DNA of 64,000 bases from Casuarius casuarius (Eukaryota; Chordata; Aves; Casuariiformes; Casuariidae), in contig PTFA01000302.1 of the NCBI GenBank assembly GCA_003342895.1, forward strand, positions 197,421 to 261,420, given 5' to 3'. Shown piece by piece: positions 49,501 through 62,148 of the stretch. Positions within the stretch are counted from its first letter, which is position 1; each line of letters opens with the position of its first letter. A model generated the notes under the pieces. That model did no database searches and was not told the DNA's origin. It saw nothing but the letters and a program-made list of their open reading frames with translations. Both the position numbers and the translations under genes were made by a program.

Positions 49501-52500
49501 ACTCGAGAGACAGGAAGAAGAGCACTGGCTCTTAGGAGCATAAAGGAAAGTCTGATTTCCCTTTTACTTACTCCAGATCTCTGACACTTTCATAGCGGTG
49601 GGTTTCGTACTGCTGTACGTGACACCAGTGACATTAGGATCCAGCCCCCTGCCACTATGGATTACCATGTTGTGTTCCTGCGGAGTTATGGGTCAGTAGT
49701 GTTCTATTTTTCTATATTTATTCTATATTTTAGAGTTTTGAGATTTTATTCTGTAACTGCGAAGAGACACAAGATAGTAGTGTCTGCTACTTCTCAAAGG
49801 GAATTAGCAGCGGGCAGCGAGCTGAAGGGGTTTGCAGAGAGGGTCTGAAAGGGAAGGTGAAGTGAGCTTGGTGCCTAAGGAGGAAAAGGAAAATACAACA
49901 GGTTGAAATAGTAAGGCTGAGCCAAAAAGGCCAGAGGTAAAGGTGGAGTTATCAGAAGCTGAGACGTGATAGTCAATTAGCATTAGAAGGAGAGTCTCTG
50001 AACTTCACAAGCTGAGTGGCCTGGGAAGTTTTGGTTGTGTTTTGGGACAAGAAGAAAACTTGCCCTGAAGACAACTCTGCTTCATATCCATTGGTTTGAT
50101 GACTTTAAGACTTAAGCTGGGTGTTGTATCATATCCTTGGGAGAAGAAAGAGGATAAAAATGTCGTATGTCTGCACAAGCTGTGGCTTTCGTTATTATCA
50201 TGGCTGGATTGCACAACTCTTAAGACGCATGCACTTTATATTTTAATTAGAGCTTATCTTCACCTTCAAAGTCATGTGCTCTGATTTGACTGAGCAGTGA
50301 CAGCAGTTGCCCTCAGTAATTTTTACTCCCTGAGCTGCCTCCTCTAACCTGTGGCACGAGCCGAGTAGTGACTATCCCCAGAGTCTTTTGGGGGGATGCT
50401 CACATCACCGCAGGCTTTGCCTCTGTGGTGGCAATGGCTTTTGTCTCTCTGGTGTTTCGGTCTCCCTGGAGTCCTGCACTCCTCCCGGCACTGCAGCACC
50501 ACAGCAGCTCCGGAGCCGCTGAGAGGCTGGTGCTCAGCGCTGCGGCTGCCTCCTGCTCTGCCCCGGAGGGAGCAGCCCGCGGAGGAGCTGGCGGTGGTTT
50601 CCAGAAACAGGCGGTGGTAGCACACCGCTGCACGAAAACAAGCTCTGACAAGAACAGGGGTTGAAAACAGGGAGTGTCATATTTTCCAAGAGGCTACTAC
50701 TAGAACAGGGTTTATATCCGCCTGCACTAAGGCTTGCTTGCTTTCTCACTGTGCCTTCAGACCCCAGAAATATGCTTTTCAGCCTGGAAGTTTCACAGCA
50801 GCAGTGCTGCGATAGCCCCACAACTGCAGCAGTTAGCAGGAGCTGTCAAGCCGTGTTCCTCTGAAATATACGGTCTTGTTGATTTCAAGTCTGGGTAGTC
50901 TTAGGACATGAAGACTTATTGAACCCTCCTCTTCCAACAACATCAGGTCTGTCAGTTTTCTTTGGATGCAGTTTTAATGCCTGAGAAAGTAGAAACTTTA
51001 AATTAGTAATCACTTCCGTGGGTCTCCATCACCCTCTCAGGCCGTACTGTTGGCAGCCCACTTCTTCACCGCCACGGAGGGCACTCGGGGCTGTCTGGTC
51101 GCTTGGGCTGTGCTGAGATGCAGCTTACCTGCCCGATCCGGCAGCAGTGCCAGGCAGCGCGGAGGAAGTCTCCAGCATAGCAGGCCTGTACAGTTCTGAA
51201 AGTCAGACCAGTTTAGATGTGTGTATTTGGCTTGAGAGTCCGTTTTGAAAACAGAGCTTGTTTCAGATTGTACGTAATCTTGGTGAGAAACCTGCTTTTT
51301 GTGTGACACTTCTCTGCACTTCTCTGCAGTTTATACAAAATCTCCATAACTTAGCCACTTCTGTGGGTTTAATTCTAGTCTACTAGCCATTTCTTTGGCA
51401 AATAGACATGTTTGCTAGCAGTTCTAAAAATTCCAGGTTGCACCACAGAAGAAAAATAATGAATCTGTTTCTATCATTTCACTTGTTCCCCTAGACACAG
51501 GTAGATGCTGTTATGGTTATTTCGTATTATGCTTACATTTTTAACTTCCAATTCTGGTAAAACCAATACAAAAGAAATCAATAAGGGAGCAATTTTTCTT
51601 TACTTGAAAAATTTCATACAAAAAGGTTATGTAGGTAATTTGAGGGATTTTTCAGCCCCCAAACCTTGAAACTGTTTTTCTTTGTTTGTTTTGAGTGAAA
51701 AATTGAAACATACAGAAAACAAAAAACATTTCTTCAGCTCAAAGTTATTTTTTCTGTCAGTGAGGCACTTCTGATTAAAAGTCAATCAGTTCCTTTTTTC
51801 CTTTTTTTTAAAAAATGATGATGATCTAGTTACATATCATTATGACGCGTGTGGCTACTTTCTGTACAGCTGGCAAAGGTTAATACTGTTCAAATGAAGA
51901 CGCAAGGTTAGGTCTTATCTGCCCACATCTGCTATTTATACAAGGTATTACTGCAGTTCAGAAAATCGCAAGCTTTCTTAGCTGGCAGTCAATGGAAAGT
52001 TGTGTCTAATTTCCACTCCGTAATCTCAGCTTTTCCACAGTCAGCCATCACTTAAATCAGGGACTTTTGAACCCCCAGCACATTCCACGTTGATTTTGCT
52101 GAAATGACCAATGATTGGCTGTCAGTTAATGGAAACTGGAAGTGCTGACCAGGCTTTCTGAGGAAATTAAAACCCAGCTTTTCTGGGCAGAAGATCCTTC
52201 GGCAACCCTTGGTGCACGTGGAAGTCAAACGCCTCTAAACAGAAGCAGAAAGCACTGCTCTTTTTCGTGGGTCATTTCCCACGACCAATGTTTGATGTGT
52301 GGTCACTAGCGACTGTACTCTGCAGTCTTTTTTCAGGCAAGGTAGTGTTAACTGGGTTTCCCAGCACGAGCAGATAGGTTTCTTCTGCTCAGTTTCGGTT
52401 AAATTGGATCGCCTTTATCCTCCCTGCAATGCCGTCACGCAGAGCGGACGTCCGGCTTTGCCAGCTGCTGTCCCTGCACGGCTGTCTTCCACCTGATCCC

Positions 52501-55500
52501 CTCACCTGGCTGTGCAGAGCCCTTCAGGACGGCAGAAATGCAGTTTCCTTGAACGCTGAACTGGAGACAGCAAGGAGGAGAAACAGGCAGCAGCAGTCCT
52601 CAGCCCAGGCAGAAATAGGCACCCGCATTTATTATTTACATAGGCCACTTCGGCACTGGCTTCAGAGATGAAATCGGACCGTTGTCTCGGCTGGCGTAGC
52701 TTCTCTCCAGACAGCTCTCCCAGCTGGCAGTGGCTGCTGTCTGCGTGCGGACTGACAGAAGCCTCCAATTGTATTTAATGAGCTAAACCATTAGCACACT
52801 CCATGCTAGATGCAACACAGGTGCGAGAAATGCTGCATGAAAATATTTGCTTGTTGGCTGTGACCCTGTAGCCTCCCAAGGGGGAGAGACATAGCACGTT
52901 TTCTCTTCCGTGGAGTATCTGCATGTACAGAGAGCCCAGGCTGAAAGCAGTCAGAAACTGTCTGCCTTGTGAGCCTTGCATAGGCACGTATGCATAGGTA
53001 GCTATTTGCAAACTCTGACTCCCAGGATAAATTCTTTTCCTGTCACTCTTTTCTAGACTGTAGATCATTATGCTGAGCAGGAAGGTTCACATCTCTCTGT
53101 GTGAAATGGTGCTAAAAACGAAACCCCCAAACCACATATCCCCACATAATGGGGATAGCAATTCTGTCCTAGTGCAGGGCACAGAGGAAAAAAAAAGTGC
53201 TTTCTTTTTCTTCTGTTTTTGTTTTAACAAGGCATAAGGATTCTTTCAGAAAAAAAAGGGAGTGAGAATCCTAGTGGCTAAAGTCTAGCAGGAAAGGAGA
53301 TTTTTATCCTTCATTTGGCAAATTAAAATCTCCAAGCAACTGAAAATGTTCTGATGCAAATCATTCTAGAAGAAGATCTCCCTCCTCCCTCAAAGACCAT
53401 CAGTATCAGATTTTTCAGCTGAGTCCGATATGCAAAGCAGAAACAAAAACAAAAAACCCAACCCTATGCATCTGAAGCTAGCAAGGGTCATGAATCCGGG
53501 CTCCATAAAGCTGAAGAAATGTCTCCTGAGGCAAAGTAAGACACAAATAGTTGGTATTTACAAAGCTCTCGAGAATGAATTATTGATTGAATTTATAAGA
53601 GAACATCATCAATCTGATCTAGAAACATTTTTTACCTCACCTCTTGTGATATTAAACCAGCACTGAGCAAAATCATTACCATATGAGTGAGCACTCTGGG
53701 TCTGACACCGTCCTCTAAGTAGTTCCCAGACCCGAGAAAATACACATCCTCTTCTGCGCTGATGGGATGCCCGCTCCAAACCCACCTTTTGCTCAGATAG
53801 TGATTTTGCCTAACTCTTCTCCAACCAGACTTGACCTGAGGCAGTCCCTGAGCTGGACTTTAACTGTCCACCAGATGTTTTTACAAAATCTTCTGAAATA
53901 CTAGATGAAAGCTGTTTTGAACATGCTCTCGAGTCTTCAGCTATGGTGACTCTCTGGAAAAGAGCACATAGACCTTTCCCAGGAGGGGAAGAGAGATTTA
54001 ACCTACTGCAGTGACTGGGTACGATGTTAGGCTATTCTGACAGGACCTTCGGGGTATCCTGTGTATTTTGTTTGATACCCCTCTTCCCTGCAACAATCCC
54101 TTTTTTTTCCAGCATGCCCTATGACCTCAGAGAAACTCCAGCTGAATAGACCTTACTGTATTAGCAGCAGCATAACTTTGCATTATTCTGGACAAATATT
54201 CTTTCTCTTCCGCCTCTCTGCCTCTCTGTTCCGCTTTATTTCTTGTAATTTCAAACCAACTAAAACATATTTCTTTCTGCTGATCTCCCTTTTCTACTAT
54301 CTCATTTTTGTGTTACTCATTTAGTTTGAAGCTCTTTGGAGGCAGGGAACAGCTCTTACCTCATGGTTGTGTAACAGCTGACACAATGTGGTTTGTTCTT
54401 CATTGGTTTCTGATTGCTTAATTCAATAGTACTTTCATGATTAAGGCAGTACTTTTATTAGCAAGAATGGCCATGCTGGGAGCCTGGATAGCAAGGACCT
54501 GGACCCTGCCCAGGTGGTTAATGACTGATCAAACCTGGCTGCTATTTCTGAGATAGAATACAAGAACGAAAGCAGCTAATTATCAACATTTGTGTGTAAT
54601 CGCTGAGCATAAGATGAGCTACTGTGAATGTCAGAGTACACACTCTTAGCCCGTGAAAATACTGACTTTATGTAAACATCCCTTCATTATAGGTGAGATA
54701 ATACACATTATCTCACATTTCCATCAGCTAGATGCATGCACGCAGTTAGTCACTGTACAGTAATGTGATCCCGTCTGGCCTTTAGTCGAACCAGCCACTC
54801 TCTGGAGAGTGAGAACAGCTTAAACAGGAGCTCTGCCTGATTTTACTTGAGTTACAGTGGGAAGTATCAAAAACAGGGATGAAAGAAATACATTGTGCCA
54901 ACTTGGTAAGCTGGTATTATTTACAAGCAGCTTATTGGGCTTTGAAATTAAGAGTTTTTGTAGTATGACATTAAAATCAGCTTCAGATCAGTTGTTTCTG
55001 CTTTATTCTAAGCAGATTATTCTATTCTGTCTTGCAGGTAGGAGAAATTGCAAATGGAATTTTTCATCATATTATGTCTCTGATCTTGGATGTCTTAAAT
55101 TTGCTTTAGTGGCCTTTCATGTCACCATGCCAGGGTGTGTGTCTCAGGAAAAAGATCTAGGTCTGCAAAATCTGGAGGAAGGTATCTTTCGTTCTTGATT
55201 CCAAGACTGCCTTCTTGCAGAGCAGCAGATCTCCACAAGTGGAGGGAGACCACTCACCCTGAATTACCTCTGCGCTAATGGTCAAGGGTCAGCCTCTTCC
55301 GTTGCAGGCATGGTCACAGGAGCAGCCAGCAGAAGTTTATACCCACTGGTGCAACAAACATAAGCCCTTGCTGCAATTGCCAGGAGAAGTAAGGTGCAAG
55401 TTTCCTTGCACCTTGATTATCTATTTAATCTTTGGGGCAACCTCAGTCTCTTTTTTCTTTCCTCTCTGGGAAGACTCCAGAGGTGAGTGGAGACAAACTT

Positions 55501-56100
55501 GGCTGTAAATTTTTTTTACTTTATTTTCAGGTAGTGTATTGCATTTTGTCAGTCCACTTTGCTTCTGACACAAGAGAAGCTCTGAATAGATCTTGGAGCC
55601 CATAAGCCTGATTTATATGCCTATTTCTACCACTTTGGCAGCATAAAGAGAGAGTAAAGTGGGCTTGTATGTGATGAATACCCACAGAATAAAATTTATA
55701 TGTCCGCAAAATGGCTTCACGTATCCTTAATGCAAATGAGAATTGGATTCACAGAATCCGGGAATTATTCATAGCTCATGATATCTGTCAGCAGCAACTG
55801 TGATAAACTGCAGTAATTTGAAAGCTTCTCAGTGCTTCCCTTCTTGCCTTGGATGCTTGCTTGCATAGGGAGCTCCTTGAAACTGAAGAGATGGACTACT
55901 GAGTAAATAAATACAAGGACTCAAGGACTTCCAGAGTGCAGGCCTTTTTTTTTTTTTCTTCTTTTCTTTTCTCCTTTGGAATGAGCAGTTGAGCAAAAAC
56001 TTTCCTTTTACATGGTAAGGCAGGAGAAATAAAATATCACGGAAAAAAGATCCCAGCGTCCAGGCGCTCGCAGTCAAAGGGCCTCCTGTTTGGCTCCCGC
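46554..56100. other. Intergenic region without recognised genes
   Basis: This is mixed AT/GC sequence. Points of note are an 86-codon stop-free stretch at 47,064-47,321, an inverted CCAAT pair at 52,108-52,118, a palindromic GATA element at 54,693-54,716 and a T-rich tract at 55,944-55,972. I find no splice-flanked conserved coding segment on either strand. Confidence 0.45.
54693..54716. promoter_or_regulatory. Palindromic double GATA element
   Basis: GTGAGATAAT and its exact complement ATTATCTCAC are separated by ACAC, placing two AGATAA-type GATA sites head to head in a 24-bp perfect inverted repeat. Palindromic GATA sites are known high-affinity targets for GATA factors. Function here is inferred. 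Confidence 0.35.
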
Positions 56101-58633
56101 AGATGCTGCAGCTCAGCGGGATGCAGTGCTGGGGGGAGCCCCGGGCCCTGGACGGCGGCGGCAGGAGGGGGCCGGGCTGTAATAGCCAGTGACGCTGGGT
56201 CCCGGCTGGGTGGCAGTGACGACAGCTCCTGGGACGTGCTGAGCCGTCTGCAGACGTGGAAAGTGGAGGTTTGTATCCACCACCTTGGCCTCCTGCTCCG
56301 CTTCTGCCCTTGCCAGCAGGACCTTCACCTTCCCTCTGCCTGGACCTGCAGCCCTCTGCTCACCTTGCTCCCACTACACACCCTCCCAAAACCAGGATGC
56401 CACCTTTCCACCTTCCCCACCTCACATGCTGTCCCTTCATCCACCTCCTCCCATCACCTTACACCCCATAATCCCACTTGAGCAACCTGGTACTCCCTAC
56501 CTCCTCCTTCACGGCCTCTTTCTGAATCTGGGCCAGGAAATAGAGATCTTGGGGCTGGCCAGGTTTCCACAAAGGAGGCCGATGGGGATGCTCACCCCAC
56601 AGGCCGTGCAGGCGTTCCTGTGCCGGGGCTGTGCTTAGCAGCAGCAGGTTCCCGGTGGCACAAGAAGGTGTGCCTTAGAGCATGTCCTTTAGCACGTGCC
56701 CTGACTTTTGCAAAAACCCTGGCAAGGGGGTCCAGGGGCTGAGAAATGTAATTGCAAATTTCTCCTGCTTCTGTGCATAGTGGATACCACAGTCATTTTT
56801 CTGTCTAGCTGCACGCGTTGCAGCAGGGCCAGGGTGAGCCGAACGGGGAAAACGTTAAGATGAAGTCTGGAGCGACCTTCCATGTTTCCTGACCATTAGG
56901 GGAGATATGTGGCTTGTTTCTGTGCATGTGGTACTTGGCACCACAGGCTTCCCGGTACTACTGCAGAGCCACACGTTAACCTGCCTCGCACCTGGACGCT
57001 CGCGGATGTGTGGCACAGCAGGTGTGATGCCCAGGCCAGCAACCCCACCGGCCATGTCCTCCTCCTTTCCTAGGACAGCAGCTCTGAGGTGCCCCCAAGA
57101 TCTCCTGTGAGCATCACACAGGTTTGCTGTGATCCCGATACCTTCACACAGCGGGGTTAGGAAAAGAAGGCTTGTTTGTGAGTGGTCCTGGATGCGACCG
57201 TCCTTGAGGGTATCAGACTCGCCCCCCTCAAAGCTTTGCTTTGGGCTTTGAGACCAGCACGACGGGAACACCATAATCTTTACAACAGTGTGGCCTGCAT
57301 GTGAGTACGAGGCAGATGCCTGTGAAGTGTGCAGTGGAAAGTAGACCACAGAGTAAAAATAGGTGTTTGGGGTTCTTTTGTCTGAGCTGCTTCTTCATAA
57401 CTATCAACCCAACACAGAGTGAAAGAGGCAAAATACTTCTTTGTTCTTCATTATTCCCACAATGATGGCTCTCAGCATCTTAACTGGATATGAGAAAAAA
57501 TGCTTTCTTTAATAGATGAAGAAGAAACAGAGATGAAGGAGAAATAGATGATGCTAAGGCCTTGTTCAGGGGCCTAACCTGTGACGGACAGCACACACCA
57601 AAGTGTTGAAAACAGGAAGTTTGGTATCACATTAAGCAAACAAAATGTTTTAAAATAATCTGGAAGGGAGTGAGAAATCCACATTGCTGCTCTCCAGAGA
57701 CCACAGCTTAACTTCCCACCACGGATAATGGGTTTGTCTACAACTCTTGTACAACTACGCCATTTCTTTCATTACCTTTGGTAGTGCCCTTTGTGGATAC
57801 CTATGTCCCCACTGCTTGAACAGACGTGCAATTACTTCTTGGCACAGTAAAGGAAAGCCCCACCTGCAAAAGCACTTATCTGACTTGGACCAGTTGACTT
57901 AATGGTAATGGGAATTGCTGCACTTTGAAAACAGTCCTATCTCCTCTCTTCATTTTTTCAGCATCAGCATTTTGCCTGTGCCTCTAGACATCTCTCTCAC
58001 AAGAACAGATTATTAACAGCAAGACCTTTATGCTGGCTTGACACCTCCCCAGCATGACTCAATACCATGGAGGCAGGATGATGCAGCTTTAGCAGGATCA
58101 GTGACTTAGAAGAAAGTTACTGGGGGGGAAATACCCATTTTCAGCCTTTGGTGAGTCTGCAGCCCAAGAAGTTACCAAAGAAACACTGACAATGCAAAGA
58201 TCAATCCAGGAACAGCAGCAAAACATAGCCCTCTCCTGAGATAGCTGTGATGTGGTGTACAGTGCCAGATGGGCGCTGGTGTATCAAGCAGATGGGGGAG
58301 AGTGGAGATCAGCAAAGTCTGTTTCGGCACCAGGAAATCAGACCTGCTCCTGGCCGCGCAGCACGTACAGCACCACCAATCTGCAGCAGCTGAAGGTAAC
58401 GCTGAGATCCTAGGACTGCTTCATGTTTGTCTCTGGGTAAAAACACTAATGCCCAGATCATTGACCTCAGCAGGGAAGGACGTGTGCTGTTCCTCAGCAA
58501 CCTGCCGTGCCTCGCTCCCTGCCACCCCTCTGCGGTAGTGACCAGAGCCAAAATGAGGTCTGGTTGGCATGTCAAGCAGCTCTTGGACACCAAAGGGACT
58601 GGGTCTCCCTCGTATCTACTTGTGCTTCAGCAC
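56101..58633. other. Intergenic region with GC-rich and G-poor blocks
   Basis: A GC-rich CpG-containing patch at 56,100-56,240 is followed by a G-poor C/A/T-rich block at about 56,320-56,480. Three overlapping + frames across the latter (71-117 codons) are Pro/Ser/His-rich chance products. The rest shows nothing recognisable. Confidence 0.45.
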
Positions 58634-58688
58634 CAGCAGTGCTGCAGAGCTGGGGATACTCTATATCCCCAGCTCTGTAGACCTGCTG
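58634..58688 (+). ncRNA. Strong 55-nt hairpin, possible small-RNA precursor
   Basis: CAGAGCTGGGGATA (58,645-58,658) pairs perfectly with TATCCCCAGCTCTG (58,664-58,677) around a 5-nt loop. Outside this stem come one G-U pair, two more Watson-Crick pairs, a 2x2 internal mismatch and a further 6-bp helix (CAGCAG with CTGCTG), giving about 23 paired positions. That resembles a short microRNA-like precursor, although the 5-nt loop is small. It could also be a cruciform-forming palindrome with no transcript. No known microRNA is recognised. Confidence 0.3.
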
Positions 58689-60763
58689 CGTCTTTTCCCA
58701 TCATAGCTTAGCAAAATACTGGTCGTTTGAAGAGCAAAGGCGGGGTGCCTGTTCCTCTGCTCTGCATTTCCGCAGAGGCCCCCTGCCCCTCTACTTCGGA
58801 TCAGCTCACAGAGGGGCTCCCTGGCCCAGGCAAACTATATGCGCCAACTTCTGTGCCACGCTAGCACAAAAATTTCTTGCTTGCACACATGTAGAGTCCC
58901 AGTCTTGTGGTTTGCAGTGAATTCTTACGAAAAAGCACACCAGGCTTAGGTCTGGAGGTCAGCTAGGGGAATTCCAGTCCTGAGTTTGTAGTAAAATAGT
59001 TTAACTAAAAATACATCCTAAATGCATCCTGCAGGCCTTGTTGTGCTTTTTTTCAGTCTTTTCATCAGGCAAAAATTTCTTAATAGCTACTGGGAGATTT
59101 CAAAGTGTTTGTGGATTTGTTTTTTTTTTTTCTAGACTTTCCCCTTTTTGGGTTTACACACTGGAGGACTGGATAAAGAGTGATGCAAGATGGAAATATC
59201 TGGAAGTGATTTTAAGCGGAGAGTCAGGAATTGAATGGAGTCACAGTATTCTTGATGGTTGTAAAAATACTGTTTTGAGCTGTTTGCCTGACAGCTCCCC
59301 GACTTTTCAGCTGTTTGTGTTGTCCTGGGGCCAGATAGGTCTTTCTGCAGCTGCAATGCAGTGGCTTTTCAGTGAACCACATTCGGAGGTGCAACCGGCG
59401 ACCACAGGGCGGTTGCAGCTTGTGCTCCGAGCCACTGTGGCCCTTGTGGTCTGCAAAAGGTGAGCCAGAAGGGTTATGGCAGACGGCCAGCCAAAGGCCT
59501 CCTGATTCAAACCAGCTCAGAGACAGCCGTTTAAATAGCTCTGCCCAGGTAGCAAGCTTGTAAGTCAGAGAGAGAGAGAGAGAAAACAGGTTGTAATAAA
59601 AAGGGATAATATCATAGCTGGAATAGGAAATACAGATTGCACTGATACTCTCATCTAAGCCAGTGAATTTTCCTGACTGTCTCTGTCATGTTCTTTGTTC
59701 TTCTTTCTTGTCACACTGGTGGAAAGGAAGTTGCTCTCTCGTCCCTCCCCTAAAGTGGGCTCTCCCTTAGCTTGCCATAGGTGATTTTCCAGCAAAGCCA
59801 CAAGCAACAGTACGCAGTGATGTCTTGTAAGCCTGTCATCCCAAGTGGTGTCCTCTATTTGCAGGCGTTTTGATGTAAAAGTTTTCTATAGCAATGATGT
59901 ACCACAGCAAAGGTGCCTTATTTTCCAAGTAATCCTGAAAAATCAACACTTCGGCAGGCAGATAGCATCACCTCAGAACTGTGCAAAAATAACCAAGCTG
60001 GCGCAGCTTCAAATAAACACCAGCGTTTCATCACTCGCATGGGTATTTCCGTCTCAGTCAGAAAACTCCTGGCCTGCTCTCTTAGTGCTGCCAACCCCAT
60101 CCTCCAAACACCCGATTGCCGCGTAGGGGAGGGTCGGGGTTTGGTGCTTGTTCAGACCCTGTCAGAGAAAAGGGGTAAAAGGGGCCGGGCTGTGGAGCTC
60201 GGGACAGGTCCGTTTTGCAGATTCAAGCCGTGTGGCGGCTCAGTCCTGGTCCCCATTAGTCAGCCCTTGTGTATCGCTCTTCTTTCCCGACAGAGACGCC
60301 TGGAGCCTTGCCTTAGGGCTGAGGCGAGTGGGGCTCTACAAAAAGAGAGATACTGCGACCGTGCACCTCTGCCACCTCTCACATCCCCGCTTCCTTGCTT
60401 GCACTGTGGCATCGGGGTTACCCAGTGTCTTCCACTGGTCTCCAACGTGTCTGTGGAGCTCATGGCAGAAGCCTACAGCAAGGCTCCTTGTTCAGCTTTG
60501 CAATATTAACTAACTAAAAACACACACACACTGAGACAGGGACTTTAGCCAACAGGAACTTTGCTGTTGACTTTATGCATAAAGTGGTGCCAAGACCATA
60601 GTAAGTATCAGCAGTTGTCATTTAGAAAAATAAATACCTGACTGTGCAGTCTTTCTGTGGGAACATTTTCTGTTACTGTTGCGTCAAAAACAGGAGTTTG
60701 AAATAAAACGGAGAGGCACATCTCTCCGGAAAAGCCCAGCCCAGGCTTGATTCGGAATGAGGA

Positions 60764-60787
60764 AAACAAAACAAAACAAAACAAAAC
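60764..60787. repeat. (AAAAC)n short tandem repeat
   Basis: About five perfect AAAAC units stand in a row. It is a simple pentanucleotide repeat with no flanking retroposon body that I recognise. Confidence 0.9.
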
Positions 60788-62125
60788 AAGCAGCCACTCT
60801 CCCGCTCCGGCACAGGTTTGCGGGACAGCGGGGCTCGCGGCGGCCCGGCTTCCGACCGTCCCGGTTGTTACTGCTGCTTCCACCAAGGCTTTGACTCGCC
60901 CCGAGGACATCTCCCACCTGCGTGGTGCCTGCAGCAGCAGTGAGGGCGACTGAGCGGTTTCCCTGTGAGCAGTCGTTTAGGTTTCGATTATTCTCCCTCA
61001 GCCGGTTCCTGCAAGCTGAGAAAAATCGAAGGAGGGAGAGACAGAGGAAGGAAAAAAGCCCATTAGTAATCTGTGTCATTTCTAAAGCCTACACGGTACG
61101 GATAGTACCGTCCTTCCCAGGTGCAGAAGTGCGCTGACTCTCGGGGAAGGGGTGCTCACCACACAGCTCACCGTAAATAAGATGTTTTGAGATGCTCCAA
61201 GGAAACGAGGGTGTTCAGAAAATGATTGTTTGCAAAGATTTTTTCCATTGTTCAATGCATTCTCAAAAACACACACAGGCCGGATACACAGTGGGCATCA
61301 AAAGTGTAGCTAAACTTCAGGAGAACCACTAGGCCATTTAATAAACAGCTCGGGGCCTGTCCTGTTAATTTTCATTGGCGTTTCACAGAAACACCAGCTT
61401 TCAGCTGCTTCTGTGGAGCACCAGGATTTTGCAGAGCTGGTTCCCGTACAAACATGAGAGATGTGAGGTCGCCTCAAACTTATTTTAAAGCAGCCGTCAA
61501 AACGGCTGTCTAGAGGATCTGAAATTGTAGGACTTGCTGACACACAACACTGTTACTCACGGCAGCTTCACTTTGTAAACCGTGCTGAGGCTGAGAGTTA
61601 CTGAATTTGTCCTCGCAAGATCACTACTCCCGGCAAGCAGAGAGCATGGGGGCTCACGCATCCCTGTCCCCCCTCCGCTGCCTGCAGCATTTTCAGAAAT
61701 TACATTTGCTTGAACAATATCAGTGTTGAAACATAACCAATTTGTGTAGGAAAAGCTGAGCCCCTCCCTGCCCCTATTTGTCAGCAGTTTTATCAGAAAA
61801 GATATCAAGATGGACACGAGGATAGCTCACTGGCAAATGGTGTTTTCGACAACGTTTTCAGTATATGTGCATTTAGAAGCGTGGAAAAAAAAATGCAAAG
61901 TGAAGCAAACAGCAACAAAGAAGTCCAGGAGCGGTCTGAGGGCAGGGCGAGATACCAGAACTGCATTTTGCCGGAGCGCGGGTCTGCTTCCACCCACCGG
62001 TGTCACGTTTTGCCTCTGAGCTGCGTGTGGGCAGCGGCGGCCCCTGGGGCAAAGCTGCCCTGCACGCAGGGGGCAATTTACCCAAGGGGAGCGCGGAGGT
62101 GCCCTCCGGGGCTTGCTCACACGTG

Positions 62126-62148
62126 CACACACACACACTCACACACCC
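62126..62148. repeat. Short CA microsatellite
   Basis: A CA-dinucleotide run with one CT interruption lies in GC-rich DNA. Confidence 0.8.

Noticed and set aside
54475..54560. Possible start of the same old LINE family as at 20,085
   Set aside because: AAGAATGGCCATGCTGGG is similar, but the following segments do not continue the match.
59913..60509. + strand frame of 198 codons
   Set aside because: It overlaps a 121-codon frame in another phase, has no recognised motif and lies in stop-poor GC-rich DNA.
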